Shown here piece after piece: positions 41,403 through 49,619 of a stretch of DNA of 49,695 nucleotides. Source of the stretch: Variovorax sp. KK3 (lineage in GTDB: Bacteria > Pseudomonadota > Gammaproteobacteria > Burkholderiales > Burkholderiaceae_C); the NCBI RefSeq assembly GCF_001984055.1, contig NZ_LYVO01000052.1:1-49695 (forward strand), given 5' to 3'. A program made the position numbers and the translations under genes. The first letter of the stretch is position 1. The number at the start of each line of letters is the position of its first letter. The notes below the pieces were generated by a model. The model did not search any database and had not been told where the DNA came from. It saw nothing but the letters and a program-made list of their open reading frames with translations.

Positions 41403-42875
41403 TTGAATATCAACAGCAGAAGCAATTCTTCCAGCCCGCGTATCGGCACTATCGCGGAACGGGAAAAATCGAATAACTTTCCAATCGAGCAACTGACAAA
41501 AACACTGGACGAGATCATTTATGACAAGGAGCTTGCTCTGCCGGGCAATTTCCATCAATTGCATCTGCATGACGACTCCCAGCGTTCGATGCTCGTCAAT
41601 GCCATCCTCGACTGGCCAAAGCTCGACAGCGGGGGAAAAATTGCAATGCTCCAGGCAATGGGGCAGGGATTTCCGGAAACGCTTCATCTGACCAGTCGAG
41701 CCGTCGCGGTCGATGCGTTTGTCGATTTCATTGCCGATCCTGATTGTTCGCTCGATCGCTTGGGCCTCGATATCACGAGTCTTATCGATCTCGATTTCGA
41801 AAGAATTGCACGCGCATTGCAAAATCTTTCGAGCTTAACCGACCTGTCGCTACATAGCTTCGGGACAAAGTGGTTCGGAGAACCCGTCGCTGCCATCTTG
41901 GACAATAACCGATCACTGAAGCTCTTCAGCCTGACCGGATTACCCATGAATACCGAAGATGGTTCGATCGTGATCCAAGCTTTGAAAAGCAATACCAGCC
42001 TCGAATCTTTGATTTTTTCGTACAACGAAATTGACGAGGCTTGCGCTTTCTTGATCGCTGAGTCCGTGGCCCGCAATCGAAATCTCCTGAGCCTGCAGTT
42101 TGTAGGAAATCGCCTGAAGGATTCAGGCGTTGAGCACATCTGCAAGCTCCTGGAAAAGTCCAATGTGCAGACACTGGAAATCACGGATGGAGGCATCACC
42201 CAAGCAAGTATTCGCAGACTGCTTTCAACCCCCCTGTTGGTATTGGCGCTCGGTGGCCCAGAAATCAACAATGAAGTTGCCAAGCAGATCGCTGCATCCA
42301 TGGCAAGCAATACCTCGTTGAAAACGCTGGACCTTGCTTTTTGTGGCATTGGGAACGAAGGCGTCGCAGCACTTGCCGGCATGCTGAAAACAAATGATTC
42401 GCTCGAAGAACTCGACCTCAGTTTTAACAAATTCGATAACGCGGGCTTCAAGGCCATTGGCGCGATACTCAAAAACAATGTGTCGCTGATCGATCTGAAG
42501 TTGCACAACAACCACCCTCGGTTGTCCGGTTTTGAAGCCCTTCGTATGGGCGTTTGGCACAACCTCAATCTGCGCAGCCTGACCTGCGAATACAGCATGG
42601 ACCACAATCATGGCAAGTGGTGGAATCGTCTTCCAAGCTTCTATCGAATACAGATCGAACAGGAAATCGAAATCATCGATTGGTGCATAAAGCAAAATCA
42701 GGACGCGGAACGAAGATTTGTATTCACGGGTGCATTTGCATGCCTGCTCAGCAAACAATACTTGCCAGCGGACGTCGTCACTCAAATCGGCAGATTCGTG
42801 TGGCGGCTGAGCAGGGTCAGCGGTGAGGAACTGGCCGACCTGGTCGACCCCCGGCCTTTGCAGACGAAAAAGTAG
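41403..42875 (+). CDS. leucine-rich-repeat protein of eukaryotic (RNH1/NLR) type with F-box-like tail, putative effector
   Basis: A 490-residue protein from a TTG start supported by GGAG 5 bases upstream. The gene is visibly AT-richer than its neighbours, with different codon use, suggesting horizontal transfer. The first 15 residues are Ser/Asn-rich with no hydrophobic core, typical of type III secretion signals. About eight ribonuclease-inhibitor-type LRRs of 28 residues cover roughly residues 130-400, e.g. LKTLDLAFCGIGNEGVAALA and LEELDLSFNKFDNAGFKAIG. The helical C-terminus contains LPADVVTQIGRFVWRLS (454-470), which looks like an F-box helix. LRR plus F-box is the plan of the Ralstonia GALA effectors, although there the F-box is N-terminal. 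It is not in an obvious operon. Confidence 0.75.
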   Translation: MNINSRSNSSSPRIGTIAEREKSNNFPIEQLTKTLDEIIYDKELALPGNFHQLHLHDDSQRSMLVNAILDWPKLDSGGKIAMLQAMGQGFPETLHLTSRAVAVDAFVDFIADPDCSLDRLGLDITSLIDLDFERIARALQNLSSLTDLSLHSFGTKWFGEPVAAILDNNRSLKLFSLTGLPMNTEDGSIVIQALKSNTSLESLIFSYNEIDEACAFLIAESVARNRNLLSLQFVGNRLKDSGVEHICKLLEKSNVQTLEITDGGITQASIRRLLSTPLLVLALGGPEINNEVAKQIAASMASNTSLKTLDLAFCGIGNEGVAALAGMLKTNDSLEELDLSFNKFDNAGFKAIGAILKNNVSLIDLKLHNNHPRLSGFEALRMGVWHNLNLRSLTCEYSMDHNHGKWWNRLPSFYRIQIEQEIEIIDWCIKQNQDAERRFVFTGAFACLLSKQYLPADVVTQIGRFVWRLSRVSGEELADLVDPRPLQTKK

Positions 42876-42920
42876 CCCAACCGGCCTGGTGTCTTCACCA
42901 CCTCGCCTTGCACCCGATGC

Positions 42921-42936
42921 TCCCGCATTCGCGGGA
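42921..42936 (+). terminator. weak hairpin after the LRR gene
   Basis: TCCCGC and GCGGGA form a 6-bp stem with a 4-base loop about 45 bases after the LRR stop codon. There is no T-run behind it, so intrinsic termination is uncertain. The rest of the 162-base space before the next gene holds nothing else I can support. Confidence 0.3.
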
Positions 42937-43037
42937 TGCCTGACGCGAACGCGGAATTCCCGGCACGGCGCGTTCTTTCTAGATTGCATGCACGGACGCC
43001 TCGAGCGCCCCGTGTTTGAAAGCAGGAAGGAAGCGCC

Positions 43038-43328
43038 ATGCAGAGCCCCCATCGGAACCCGACCCGTTCGCCCTCATGGTTCTCGCGCCGCCCTGCCCGA
43101 CGCCCATCCAGCCTGCCGCGGCTGATGCTGGGCTCGCTGGCGGCCGCCGCGGTGATGCTGGCCGCGCTGGCCTTGCTGGGCCACTGGCAGGCAGAGGCCA
43201 GCACCACGGCGCCGGTTCGCACGTCGGCATTTCCGGGCACTACCGACAACCCCTCGCCCGTGCCAGCGGCCAGCGACGTGCTGGGCCAGCCGACGCCCGT
43301 GCCAGACGAGCCGGTCGCCACCTTCTGA
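43038..43328 (+). CDS. small single-pass membrane protein, 96 residues
   Basis: The N-terminal 30 residues are basic and Ser/Pro/Arg-rich. One membrane helix follows at about 31-48 (LGSLAAAAVMLAALALLG). A 45-residue Pro/Ala/Thr-rich tail would lie in the periplasm by the positive-inside rule. AGGAAGG lies before the ATG, a strong ribosome-binding site. It is followed after 20 bases by a 39-residue membrane protein and then cytochrome b561. No family recognised. Confidence 0.65.
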   Translation: MQSPHRNPTRSPSWFSRRPARRPSSLPRLMLGSLAAAAVMLAALALLGHWQAEASTTAPVRTSAFPGTTDNPSPVPAASDVLGQPTPVPDEPVATF

Positions 43329-43348
43329 GCCAGACCCGGAGAGCGACC

Positions 43349-43468
43349 ATGAACGCCACCAGCCAAGCCCGCGAGCCCCGCGATGCGCCGTGGGCCGTCG
43401 TGCCCTGCCTGCTGCTGTCCGTGCTCGGCCTGGGCCTGCTGCTGATCTCGCACTGGAGCCTGGCCTGA
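43349..43468 (+). CDS. 39-residue single-helix membrane protein
   Basis: The sequence is a 15-residue polar N-terminus, then one long hydrophobic helix (VVPCLLLSVLGLGLLLISHW) to the C-terminus. CGGAGAGCGACC precedes the ATG. Its size, helix and position in front of a cytochrome b561 gene resemble small accessory subunits of membrane redox complexes. No homologue recognised; a partner role is inferred only from position. Confidence 0.5.
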   Translation: MNATSQAREPRDAPWAVVPCLLLSVLGLGLLLISHWSLA

Positions 43469-43550
43469 AGTCCTTTTGAGAGCGCGAGACGACGGCGGGC
43501 GCACGCCCCGCGGCCGCCGGACGACGCGCCCGCGGGCTTATGCTCCGGGC

Positions 43551-44162
43551 ATGTCCGCCGAGCCGCCCCGTCCCGAGGCCCTTGCACCCCCACGCGTCGC
43601 CGCCCGGCGCTACGGCGCGGTCGCGATGACGCTGCACTGGCTGCTCGCGCTGATGATCGTCACGTCCTTCAGCGTCGGGCTCTACATGTCGGGCCTGCCT
43701 TTCTCGCCGCTTCGGCTCAAGCTCTTCAATTGGCACAAGTGGGCCGGCATCACCATCCTCGGCCTGACCGCGCTGCGGCTGCTGTGGCGCCTGTCGCACC
43801 CGCCGCCGCCGCTGCCGGCCTGCATCGTGGCCGCCATGCCGGGCTGGCAGCTGGTGGCGCACCGCGGCACACACCTGCTGCTGTACCTGCTGTTCTTCGC
43901 GGTGCCGCTGGCCGGCTGGGCCTACAGCTCGGCGCTGGGCTTTCCGATCGTCTGGTTGGGCCTGGTGCCGTTGCCGGACCTCGTGCCGGTCGACAAGCAG
44001 CTCGCCGAGGCCGTGCTCAAGCCGCTGCACCAGGGCAGCGCCTTCACACTGGCGGCCGTGGCCTCGCTGCATGCGGCGGCGGCGCTCAAGCACCATTGGG
44101 TGGACCGTGACGGGCTGATGGACCGCATGTGGCCGCTTTCGCACCAGGGGCATCGCAGATGA
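43551..44162 (+). CDS. cytochrome b561 family protein
   Basis: A 203-residue inner-membrane di-heme b cytochrome with four membrane helices. The four heme-ligand histidines are placed as expected: MTLHWLLALM (helix 1), NWHKWAG (helix 2 start), AHRGTHLLLYL (helix 3) and LHAAAALKHHW (helix 4). Bacterial b561 proteins pass electrons from ubiquinol to periplasmic acceptors such as superoxide. Its stop overlaps the first YceI start by 4 bases. b561-YceI pairs are common (E. coli yceJ-yceI). Confidence 0.92.
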   Translation: MSAEPPRPEALAPPRVAARRYGAVAMTLHWLLALMIVTSFSVGLYMSGLPFSPLRLKLFNWHKWAGITILGLTALRLLWRLSHPPPPLPACIVAAMPGWQLVAHRGTHLLLYLLFFAVPLAGWAYSSALGFPIVWLGLVPLPDLVPVDKQLAEAVLKPLHQGSAFTLAAVASLHAAAALKHHWVDRDGLMDRMWPLSHQGHRR

Positions 44163-44749
44163 GTTCGTTCCATCCTGGCTGGCGCGCGCTGCTCGCGTCC
44201 GCCCTGCTCGCCGCGGCCGCCGGTGCCTGCGCGGCCGGCGGCGAGCCCATGGCCAAGCTGGTCCCGGGCCAGGGCCAGATCGCCTTCGTCAGCAAGCAGA
44301 TGGGGGTGCCGGTCGAAGGCGAGTTCCGCAAGTTCGAGGCCCAGATCGGCTTCGACCCGAAGAAGCCCGAGGGCGGCACGGTGACGCTGCAGATCGACAT
44401 GGCCAGCGCCACGCTGGGCGTGCCGCAGAGCGACGCCGAGCTGCCCAAGCCGCCGTGGTTCGACACCGCGCGCTTTCCGCAAGCCAGCTTTCAGTCGAAC
44501 GCCATCAAGAGCCTGGGTGGCGGGCGTTTCGAGGTCGCGGGCCGGCTGACCCTCAAGGGTCGCAGCCAGGAACTCGTGGTGCCGGTGGCGATCACGCAGT
44601 CGGGCGAGCGCTCGACCGCAACCGGAAGCTTTACGATCCAGCGCCTCGCCTTCAAGGTCGGCGAAGGTGAATGGACCGACACAGCCATGGTCGGCGACGA
44701 AGTGCAGGTGCGCTTCAAGCTGGTCCTGACCGGGCTGAAGCCCCTTTGA
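44159..44749 (+). CDS. YceI-family periplasmic lipid-binding-like protein (first copy)
   Basis: A 196-residue protein with a Sec signal of about 28 residues. The YceI lipocalin-like barrel begins KLVPGQGQIAFVSKQMGVPVEG and runs through PPWFDTARFPQASFQSNAI and RLTLKGRSQELVVPVAI. Relatives bind polyisoprenoids such as octaprenol derivatives. Coupled to cytochrome b561 upstream, 7 bases before the second YceI. Confidence 0.92.
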   Translation: MSSFHPGWRALLASALLAAAAGACAAGGEPMAKLVPGQGQIAFVSKQMGVPVEGEFRKFEAQIGFDPKKPEGGTVTLQIDMASATLGVPQSDAELPKPPWFDTARFPQASFQSNAIKSLGGGRFEVAGRLTLKGRSQELVVPVAITQSGERSTATGSFTIQRLAFKVGEGEWTDTAMVGDEVQVRFKLVLTGLKPL

Positions 44750-44756
44750 ACACGCC

Positions 44757-45449
44757 ATGCACGCATCCACCCCCATGCCCAAGCCCAAACCCGTCACGTT
44801 GAAGAAGCTCGCTGCGGCAACAGGGGCCCTTGTCGCTGCCGTCGCCGCGGTCGCGACCGCGGCGCCCCAGGCCTTCGCGCAGACCGCGCCCGAGATGGCC
44901 GCCCAGCCCGCAGGCGGGCCGGTCAAGGGCGCCAGTTATGTGGTCGACCCTACCCACACCTTCGTGATGTACGAGATGGGCCACTACGGCACCACCACCA
45001 ACCGCGGCCGCTTCAGCACCAAGGACGGCACGATCAAGATCGACCCCAACGGCAGGGCCGGCAAGATCGACATCACGATGGACATCAGCTCCGTCAACAC
45101 CGGGGTCGACCTGCTCAACCGCCACGTGCTGAGCCGGGACTTCTTCAACGTCGCCGAGTTTCCGGTGGCCCGGTTCGTGGCCGACAAGATCGACTTCAGC
45201 GGCGACAAGGTGACCGAGGTCGACGGCACGCTGACCCTGATGGGCCAGACCAAGCCGGTGAAGCTGAAGGCCAGCCGCTTCGGCTGCTACCTGAGCCCGC
45301 TGATCAAGCGGCAGGTGTGCGGCGGCGATTTCGAAACCATCGTGGAGCGCAGCAACTGGGGCATCACCTGGGGCATTCCGTTCGGGTTCGAGGACAGGGT
45401 GCGGTTGCTGGTGCAGGTGGAGGCGGTGAACATCACCGGCGGGAGCTGA
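44757..45449 (+). CDS. YceI-family periplasmic lipid-binding-like protein (second copy)
   Basis: A 230-residue protein. A signal peptide ends near PQAFAQT. The barrel signatures are ASYVVDPTHTFVMYEMGHYG, ISSVNTGVDLLNRHV, RDFFNVAEFPVARFVADKI and LTLMGQTKPVKLKA. Its sequence differs clearly from the first YceI, so the two are an old pair. It has two Cys (FGCYLS, RQVCGG) that may form a disulfide in the periplasm. Last gene of the b561 operon; a strong hairpin begins 3 bases after its stop. Confidence 0.92.
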   Translation: MHASTPMPKPKPVTLKKLAAATGALVAAVAAVATAAPQAFAQTAPEMAAQPAGGPVKGASYVVDPTHTFVMYEMGHYGTTTNRGRFSTKDGTIKIDPNGRAGKIDITMDISSVNTGVDLLNRHVLSRDFFNVAEFPVARFVADKIDFSGDKVTEVDGTLTLMGQTKPVKLKASRFGCYLSPLIKRQVCGGDFETIVERSNWGITWGIPFGFEDRVRLLVQVEAVNITGGS

Positions 45450-45452
45450 GTC

Positions 45453-45475
45453 GGTGGTCACAGGCTGTGACCACC
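45453..45475. terminator. strong hairpin between convergent yceI and phospholipase-D-like genes
   Basis: GGTGGTCACA (45453-45462) and TGTGACCACC (45466-45475) form a perfect 10-bp stem with a 3-base loop GGC. It starts 3 bases after the yceI stop. There is only a short CTTTCT after it rather than a T-run, so it may act as a transcript-end stabiliser or a bidirectional terminator. Confidence 0.5.
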
Positions 45476-45491
45476 TCGGCTTTCTCGGCGG

Positions 45492-45534
45492 CATCTGCAT
45501 GCCATCTGCATGCCATCTGCATGCGTTTGCATGC
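45492..45534. repeat. 11-bp tandem repeats containing GCATGC between convergent genes
   Basis: CATCTGCATGC occurs three times without gaps (45492-45502, 45503-45513, 45514-45524), followed by a shortened GTTTGCATGC. Each unit holds the palindrome GCATGC. The array lies between the yceI hairpin and the stop of the phospholipase-D-like gene. Confidence 0.8.
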
Positions 45535-45535
45535 T

Positions 45536-47146
45536 TTACAGCAGACTCTCCGGCGCCAGCGGCGCCAGGATCTCCAGCATCACACGATCCCACAGGGTCG
45601 AATCGGGCTCCGTGGTCAGCACCTGCTCGACGCCGGCTTCGTCGCTCACCCATTCGATGCGCTCGGTGCCGGGCGCGAAGCGCACGCGGTAGGCGCCCTG
45701 CTGCTTGAGCACCTCGATGATCTTGAGCACCTGCTGCGCCATCTCGCGGCTGAAGATGATGAGGCCGATCTCGGTGTTGTGCACCTCGGAGCGCGGGTCG
45801 AAGTTCATCGAGCCGACGAAGAGCACGCGCCCGTCGATCACGGCCGACTTGGCATGCAGCCGGCCGACCTGCGTGCCGAAGAGGCCCAGCCGCACGCTGC
45901 GGCGGGTGCGCTGCGAGCTGAGTTCGTGGATTTCGGTGTCCAGGCGCAGCATGTCGGGCCGGTAGCGCCGGTAGCCGGTGTGCACCACCGGCTCGTCGGT
46001 CGCGGCGAGCGAATTGGTGACCACGCTGATCTTCATGCCGCGGCCGCGCACCTCGCGCATGGCCTCGAGCCCGCCCTTGCCGGGGATGAGGTAGGGCGAG
46101 ACGATGGTGACGTCGGAGCGCCCGCGCCGGATCTGCTCGATGACGTTGTAGCGAACGCTGTCGACGTCCATCAACGGGATGCCGCCGTAGCTGGCCTGCT
46201 TTCCGACCACGCGGTCGGGCGAATCGGCGTAGGCCTCGGCGCGGGTCCAGATGAGGTCGAGCCGGCCGGCCTGGATGTCGTCGCGGATCGGGCCGTAGCC
46301 CAGCAGGTCGTTCGGTGGCGGCGCGCGCGGCGCGGGCGTCGTGGCGGGCGCCGTGAGTTCCTCGAAGCGGCGCTGGCGCGCCTCGCGCGGCACCTGCGTG
46401 GCGATCACCGCTTCGATGGGCCGCACGTGTTCGCTGTTCCAGTACTGGTCGAACAGGCTGGCCAGGCGCGGGATCAGCGCGCCGGCGACGAAGGTGTCGA
46501 GGTCGATGAAGTTGGCACCGGCCGTCTGCGTGAAGTACTCGTTGCCGATGTTGCGGCCGCCGGCCACGGCCATCGCGCCGTCGGCAATGAAGAGCTTGTT
46601 GTGCATGCGCCGGTTGACGCGGCTGAAGTCGAAGAGCGACGCGGAAAAGCGCCCGAGCATGCTGCCGCGGCCCGCGGGGAACGGATTGAAGAGGCGCAGC
46701 TCGACGTTGGGCGTGGCCGCCAGCGCGAGCAGCAGTTCGTCTTCGCCCGAGGTGTACAGGTCGTCCATCAGCAGGCGCACGCGCACGCCGCGCCGGGCGG
46801 CGTCGCGCAGGGTGCGCATCAGGTAGCGGCCGGTCTCGTCGTTGTAGATCTGGTAGTACTGCACGTCGAGCGTGCGCTCGGCGCGGCGCGCCAGCTCGAG
46901 GCGGGTGTTGAGCGCGTAGTCGCCGCCGGGCAGCAGCCGAAAGCCGCTCAGGTCGGGGTCGGGTTGCGAGGCCTTGGCGATGCGGCCGAGGGCGGTGCCC
47001 GCGTCGAGCGGCACGGCCTTCGAGGCGGTGCGCTCGAAATCGGCGGGGAGCATGGCGCAGCCGCTCGCGAGCAGCAGCAGCGCCACCAGTGCCAAGCCCA
47101 GGCCCAGACGCATCCAGTGCGGCCACAGGCTCGGGCGCGCGTTCAT
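45536..47146 (-). CDS. phospholipase-D-like lipoprotein (cardiolipin synthase family)
   Basis: A 536-residue protein. The signal with lipobox L-A-S-G-C (LVALLLLASGCAML) predicts a lipid-anchored envelope protein. Two HKD catalytic motifs are visible: HNKLFIADGAMAVAGGRNIG in the first half and HAKSAVIDGRVLFVGSMNFD in the second. Together they form one active site for phosphatidyl transfer or hydrolysis. The pattern matches the ClsC/YmdC-like group. It starts 2 bases after the rpoN stop, so it is part of the lptB-rpoN transcript. It may make cardiolipin or edit phospholipids near the lipopolysaccharide-export genes; that link is inference. Confidence 0.9.
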   Translation of the reverse strand: MNARPSLWPHWMRLGLGLALVALLLLASGCAMLPADFERTASKAVPLDAGTALGRIAKASQPDPDLSGFRLLPGGDYALNTRLELARRAERTLDVQYYQIYNDETGRYLMRTLRDAARRGVRVRLLMDDLYTSGEDELLLALAATPNVELRLFNPFPAGRGSMLGRFSASLFDFSRVNRRMHNKLFIADGAMAVAGGRNIGNEYFTQTAGANFIDLDTFVAGALIPRLASLFDQYWNSEHVRPIEAVIATQVPREARQRRFEELTAPATTPAPRAPPPNDLLGYGPIRDDIQAGRLDLIWTRAEAYADSPDRVVGKQASYGGIPLMDVDSVRYNVIEQIRRGRSDVTIVSPYLIPGKGGLEAMREVRGRGMKISVVTNSLAATDEPVVHTGYRRYRPDMLRLDTEIHELSSQRTRRSVRLGLFGTQVGRLHAKSAVIDGRVLFVGSMNFDPRSEVHNTEIGLIIFSREMAQQVLKIIEVLKQQGAYRVRFAPGTERIEWVSDEAGVEQVLTTEPDSTLWDRVMLEILAPLAPESLL

Positions 47147-47148
47147 CG

Positions 47149-48798
47149 CTACAAGGCCTTGCGCAGGTTCGCGGGCGCGATGCGCAGCGCCTCGCGGTAC
47201 TTGGCCACGGTGCGGCGCGCGCATTCGATGCCCTGCTCCTTGAGCATCTCGGACACCTGGCTGTCCGACAAAGGCTTCTTCACATCCTCGGCGCTCACGA
47301 ACTGCTTGATCAGCGCGCGCACCGCGGTGCTGGACGCATTGCCGCCGGTCTCCGTGCCCAGCGCCGAGCCGAAGAAGTACTTGAGCTCGACCGTGCCGTA
47401 GGGCGTGGCCATGTACTTGGCGGTCGTCACGCGGCTGATGGTCGATTCGTGCAGGCCGAGTTCGTCGGCGATCTCGCGCAGCACCAGCGGCCGCATGGCC
47501 AGCTCGCCGTGGACGAAGTAGCTCTTCTGCCGCTCGACGATGGCGTTGGACACGCGCAGGATGGTGTCGAAGCGCTGCTGGATGTTCTTGATGAACCAGC
47601 GCGCCTCCTGCAGCCGCTGCGACAGCGCCTGGCTGCCTTCGCCCTTGTGCGCCTTCAGCGCGCCGGCATAGATGTCGTGCACGCGCAGCCGCGGCATGAC
47701 CTCGGGATTGAGCATGACGCGGAACTTCGCATTGCCGCCCTGGCCGATGCGGGTGACGATGACGTCCGGGATGACGATGTTGCGCTCGACGTCGACGAAG
47801 CGGCGCCCGGGCTTGGGTTCGAGCCGGGCGATGAGCTGCAGCGCGGAGCGCACCTCGTCCTCGTTGCTGCGCGTGAGCGTGGCGAGTCGCTTGAAGTCGC
47901 GCTTGGCCAGCAGCTCCATCGGCTGCTTGCAGATGGCCATCGCGGTGCGGCGCACCTGCTCTTCCTCGTCGGTGTCGTCCTCGTCCTGCTGCGCGCGCAG
48001 CTGGATGGTGAGGCACTCGGCCAGGCTGCGCGCGCCGACGCCGGCCGGCTCCAGGCTCTGCAGCAGGCCCAGCGCAACCTGGAAGTGATGGACCAGGTCG
48101 TCGAACTGGTCGTTGTCGTCGCCGGCCAGGCCCGAGGCCAGCGCGGGCAGCGAATCTTCAAGGTAGCCGTCGTCGTTGAGCGATTCGATCAGGAAGCGCA
48201 GGGCCGCGCGGTCGTTGTCTTCGAGGCGCAGCGACAGCGCCTGGCGGTGCAGGAAGGACTGCAGCGACTCCTGGCTGCGGGCGAGCTCGGTGGCATCGGG
48301 GCGCTCCTCGTCGCCAGGGCCGCTGTTGTTGCGGGCGGGGGCGTCGCCGCCCCACTCGCTGTCGTCGGGCGCCATGTCGGCCGTGCCGTCGCCTTCCCAG
48401 CCGGGCTCGGTCTCGGGGCTGTCGGAGCCCTCGGTGCCGGTGGCCGACTCGCCTTCGCCGGCCGACGCCGAGGCGCTTTCGGAGGACGAGGACGATGATG
48501 CGCCGGGCGTGTAATCGCTTTCCGTTGCCGAGGCGTCGAAGGCATCGGAGGCTTCCGAGGCTTCTACGGCTTCGGACTGGCGGTCGTCGTCGCGCACCGG
48601 CGTGTCGGCGGCTTCCAGGCCGAACTCCTCGCGCGGCGCTTCGTCGGCGGCGCGTTCCAGGAAAGGGTTTTCGTCGAGCATCTGCTCGACCTCCTGGCCC
48701 AGCTCGAGCGTCGACAGCTGCAGCAGCCGGATCGACTGCTGCAGTTGGGGCGTCAGCGCGAGGTGCTGCGAAACGCGCAGCGAGAGCCCTTGCTTCAT
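47149..48798 (-). CDS. rpoN: RNA polymerase sigma-54 factor
   Basis: A 549-residue sigma-54. Region I (1-50) opens QHLALTPQLQQSIRLLQLST, the enhancer-responsive Gln/Leu-rich segment. Region II (about 52-165) is an unusually long, acidic, Ser-rich linker with a run of six serines. The core-binding domain (from about 168) and the helix-turn-helix (LGLHESTISRVTTAKYM) follow. The RpoN box ARRTVAKYRE lies near the C-terminus. It directs transcription from -24/-12 promoters together with AAA+ activators. Eleven bases separate it from lptB. E. coli and many others have hpf and ptsN after rpoN; here a phospholipase-D-like gene follows. Confidence 0.97.
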   Translation of the reverse strand: MKQGLSLRVSQHLALTPQLQQSIRLLQLSTLELGQEVEQMLDENPFLERAADEAPREEFGLEAADTPVRDDDRQSEAVEASEASDAFDASATESDYTPGASSSSSSESASASAGEGESATGTEGSDSPETEPGWEGDGTADMAPDDSEWGGDAPARNNSGPGDEERPDATELARSQESLQSFLHRQALSLRLEDNDRAALRFLIESLNDDGYLEDSLPALASGLAGDDNDQFDDLVHHFQVALGLLQSLEPAGVGARSLAECLTIQLRAQQDEDDTDEEEQVRRTAMAICKQPMELLAKRDFKRLATLTRSNEDEVRSALQLIARLEPKPGRRFVDVERNIVIPDVIVTRIGQGGNAKFRVMLNPEVMPRLRVHDIYAGALKAHKGEGSQALSQRLQEARWFIKNIQQRFDTILRVSNAIVERQKSYFVHGELAMRPLVLREIADELGLHESTISRVTTAKYMATPYGTVELKYFFGSALGTETGGNASSTAVRALIKQFVSAEDVKKPLSDSQVSEMLKEQGIECARRTVAKYREALRIAPANLRKAL

Positions 48799-48809
48799 GT
48801 ACGTCGGCC

Positions 48810-49619
48810 TTACATCCGGAAATGCTCGCCCAGGTACACGCGCCGTACCTCGGCGTTGTCGACGATCTCCGAAGGCGTGCCTTGTGCCAGCACATGCCCG
48901 TCGCTGATGATGAAAGCGTGGTCGCAGATGCCCAGCGTCTCACGCACGTTGTGGTCGGTGATGAGCACGCCGATGCCGCGCTCCTTCAGGAAATTGATGA
49001 TGCGCTGGATCTCGATCACCGCAATCGGGTCGATGCCGGCGAAGGGCTCGTCGAGCAGGATGAAGCGGGGCTGCGTGGCCAGCGCACGCGCGATCTCGAC
49101 GCGGCGGCGCTCGCCGCCCGACAGCGCCAGCGCCGGCGAATCGCGCAGGTGGTCCACGCGCAGGTCGTGCAGCAACTCGCTCAGGCGCTCTTCGATGCGG
49201 GCCTTGGGCAAGGGCAGCGCCCGGCCGTCGCCGTTGGGCTCGCGCTGCAGTTCGAGCACGGCGCGCACGTTTTCCTCGACCGTGAGCTTGCGGAAGATCG
49301 AGGCCTCTTGCGGCAGGTAGCTCAAGCCCATGCGGGCCCGGCGATGGATCGGCATGTGCGCGATGGGCTCACCGTCGATGCTGATCTCTCCGGCATCGGC
49401 CCGCACCAGGCCGACGATCATGTAGAACGACGTGGTCTTGCCGGCGCCGTTGGGGCCCAGCAGACCGACCACCTCGCCCTTTTCGACGCCGAGCGAAACG
49501 TCCTTGACGACCTTGCGGCTGCCGTAGCTCTTCTGGAGACCGCGCGCCTCGAGGCGGCTGCCGGACGTACCGGCGCCGCCGTTGACGCGGCCAGGGACCG
49601 TGCGGGCTTCGTCGTTCAC
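48810..49619 (-). CDS. lptB: lipopolysaccharide export ABC transporter ATPase
   Basis: A 269-residue ABC ATPase. The Walker A GPNGAGKTT, Q-loop LPQEASIF, signature LSGGERRRVEIARAL and Walker B ILLDEPFAGIDP are all intact, with the switch His in ITDHNVRETL. The pairing with rpoN and the LptB phrases FRKLTVEEN and VRETLGICD make the identity firm. It powers lipopolysaccharide transport from the inner membrane with LptFG. The start is GTG at 49619, overlapping the lptA stop by 4 bases. A 20-residue extension precedes the first strand. Confidence 0.96.
   Translation of the reverse strand: MNDEARTVPGRVNGGAGTSGSRLEARGLQKSYGSRKVVKDVSLGVEKGEVVGLLGPNGAGKTTSFYMIVGLVRADAGEISIDGEPIAHMPIHRRARMGLSYLPQEASIFRKLTVEENVRAVLELQREPNGDGRALPLPKARIEERLSELLHDLRVDHLRDSPALALSGGERRRVEIARALATQPRFILLDEPFAGIDPIAVIEIQRIINFLKERGIGVLITDHNVRETLGICDHAFIISDGHVLAQGTPSEIVDNAEVRRVYLGEHFRM

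Noticed and set aside
45492..45534. Second set of repeats that could suggest a CRISPR or origin iterons
   Set aside because: Units are contiguous without spacers, only 11 bp and three copies; no cas or rep genes nearby.
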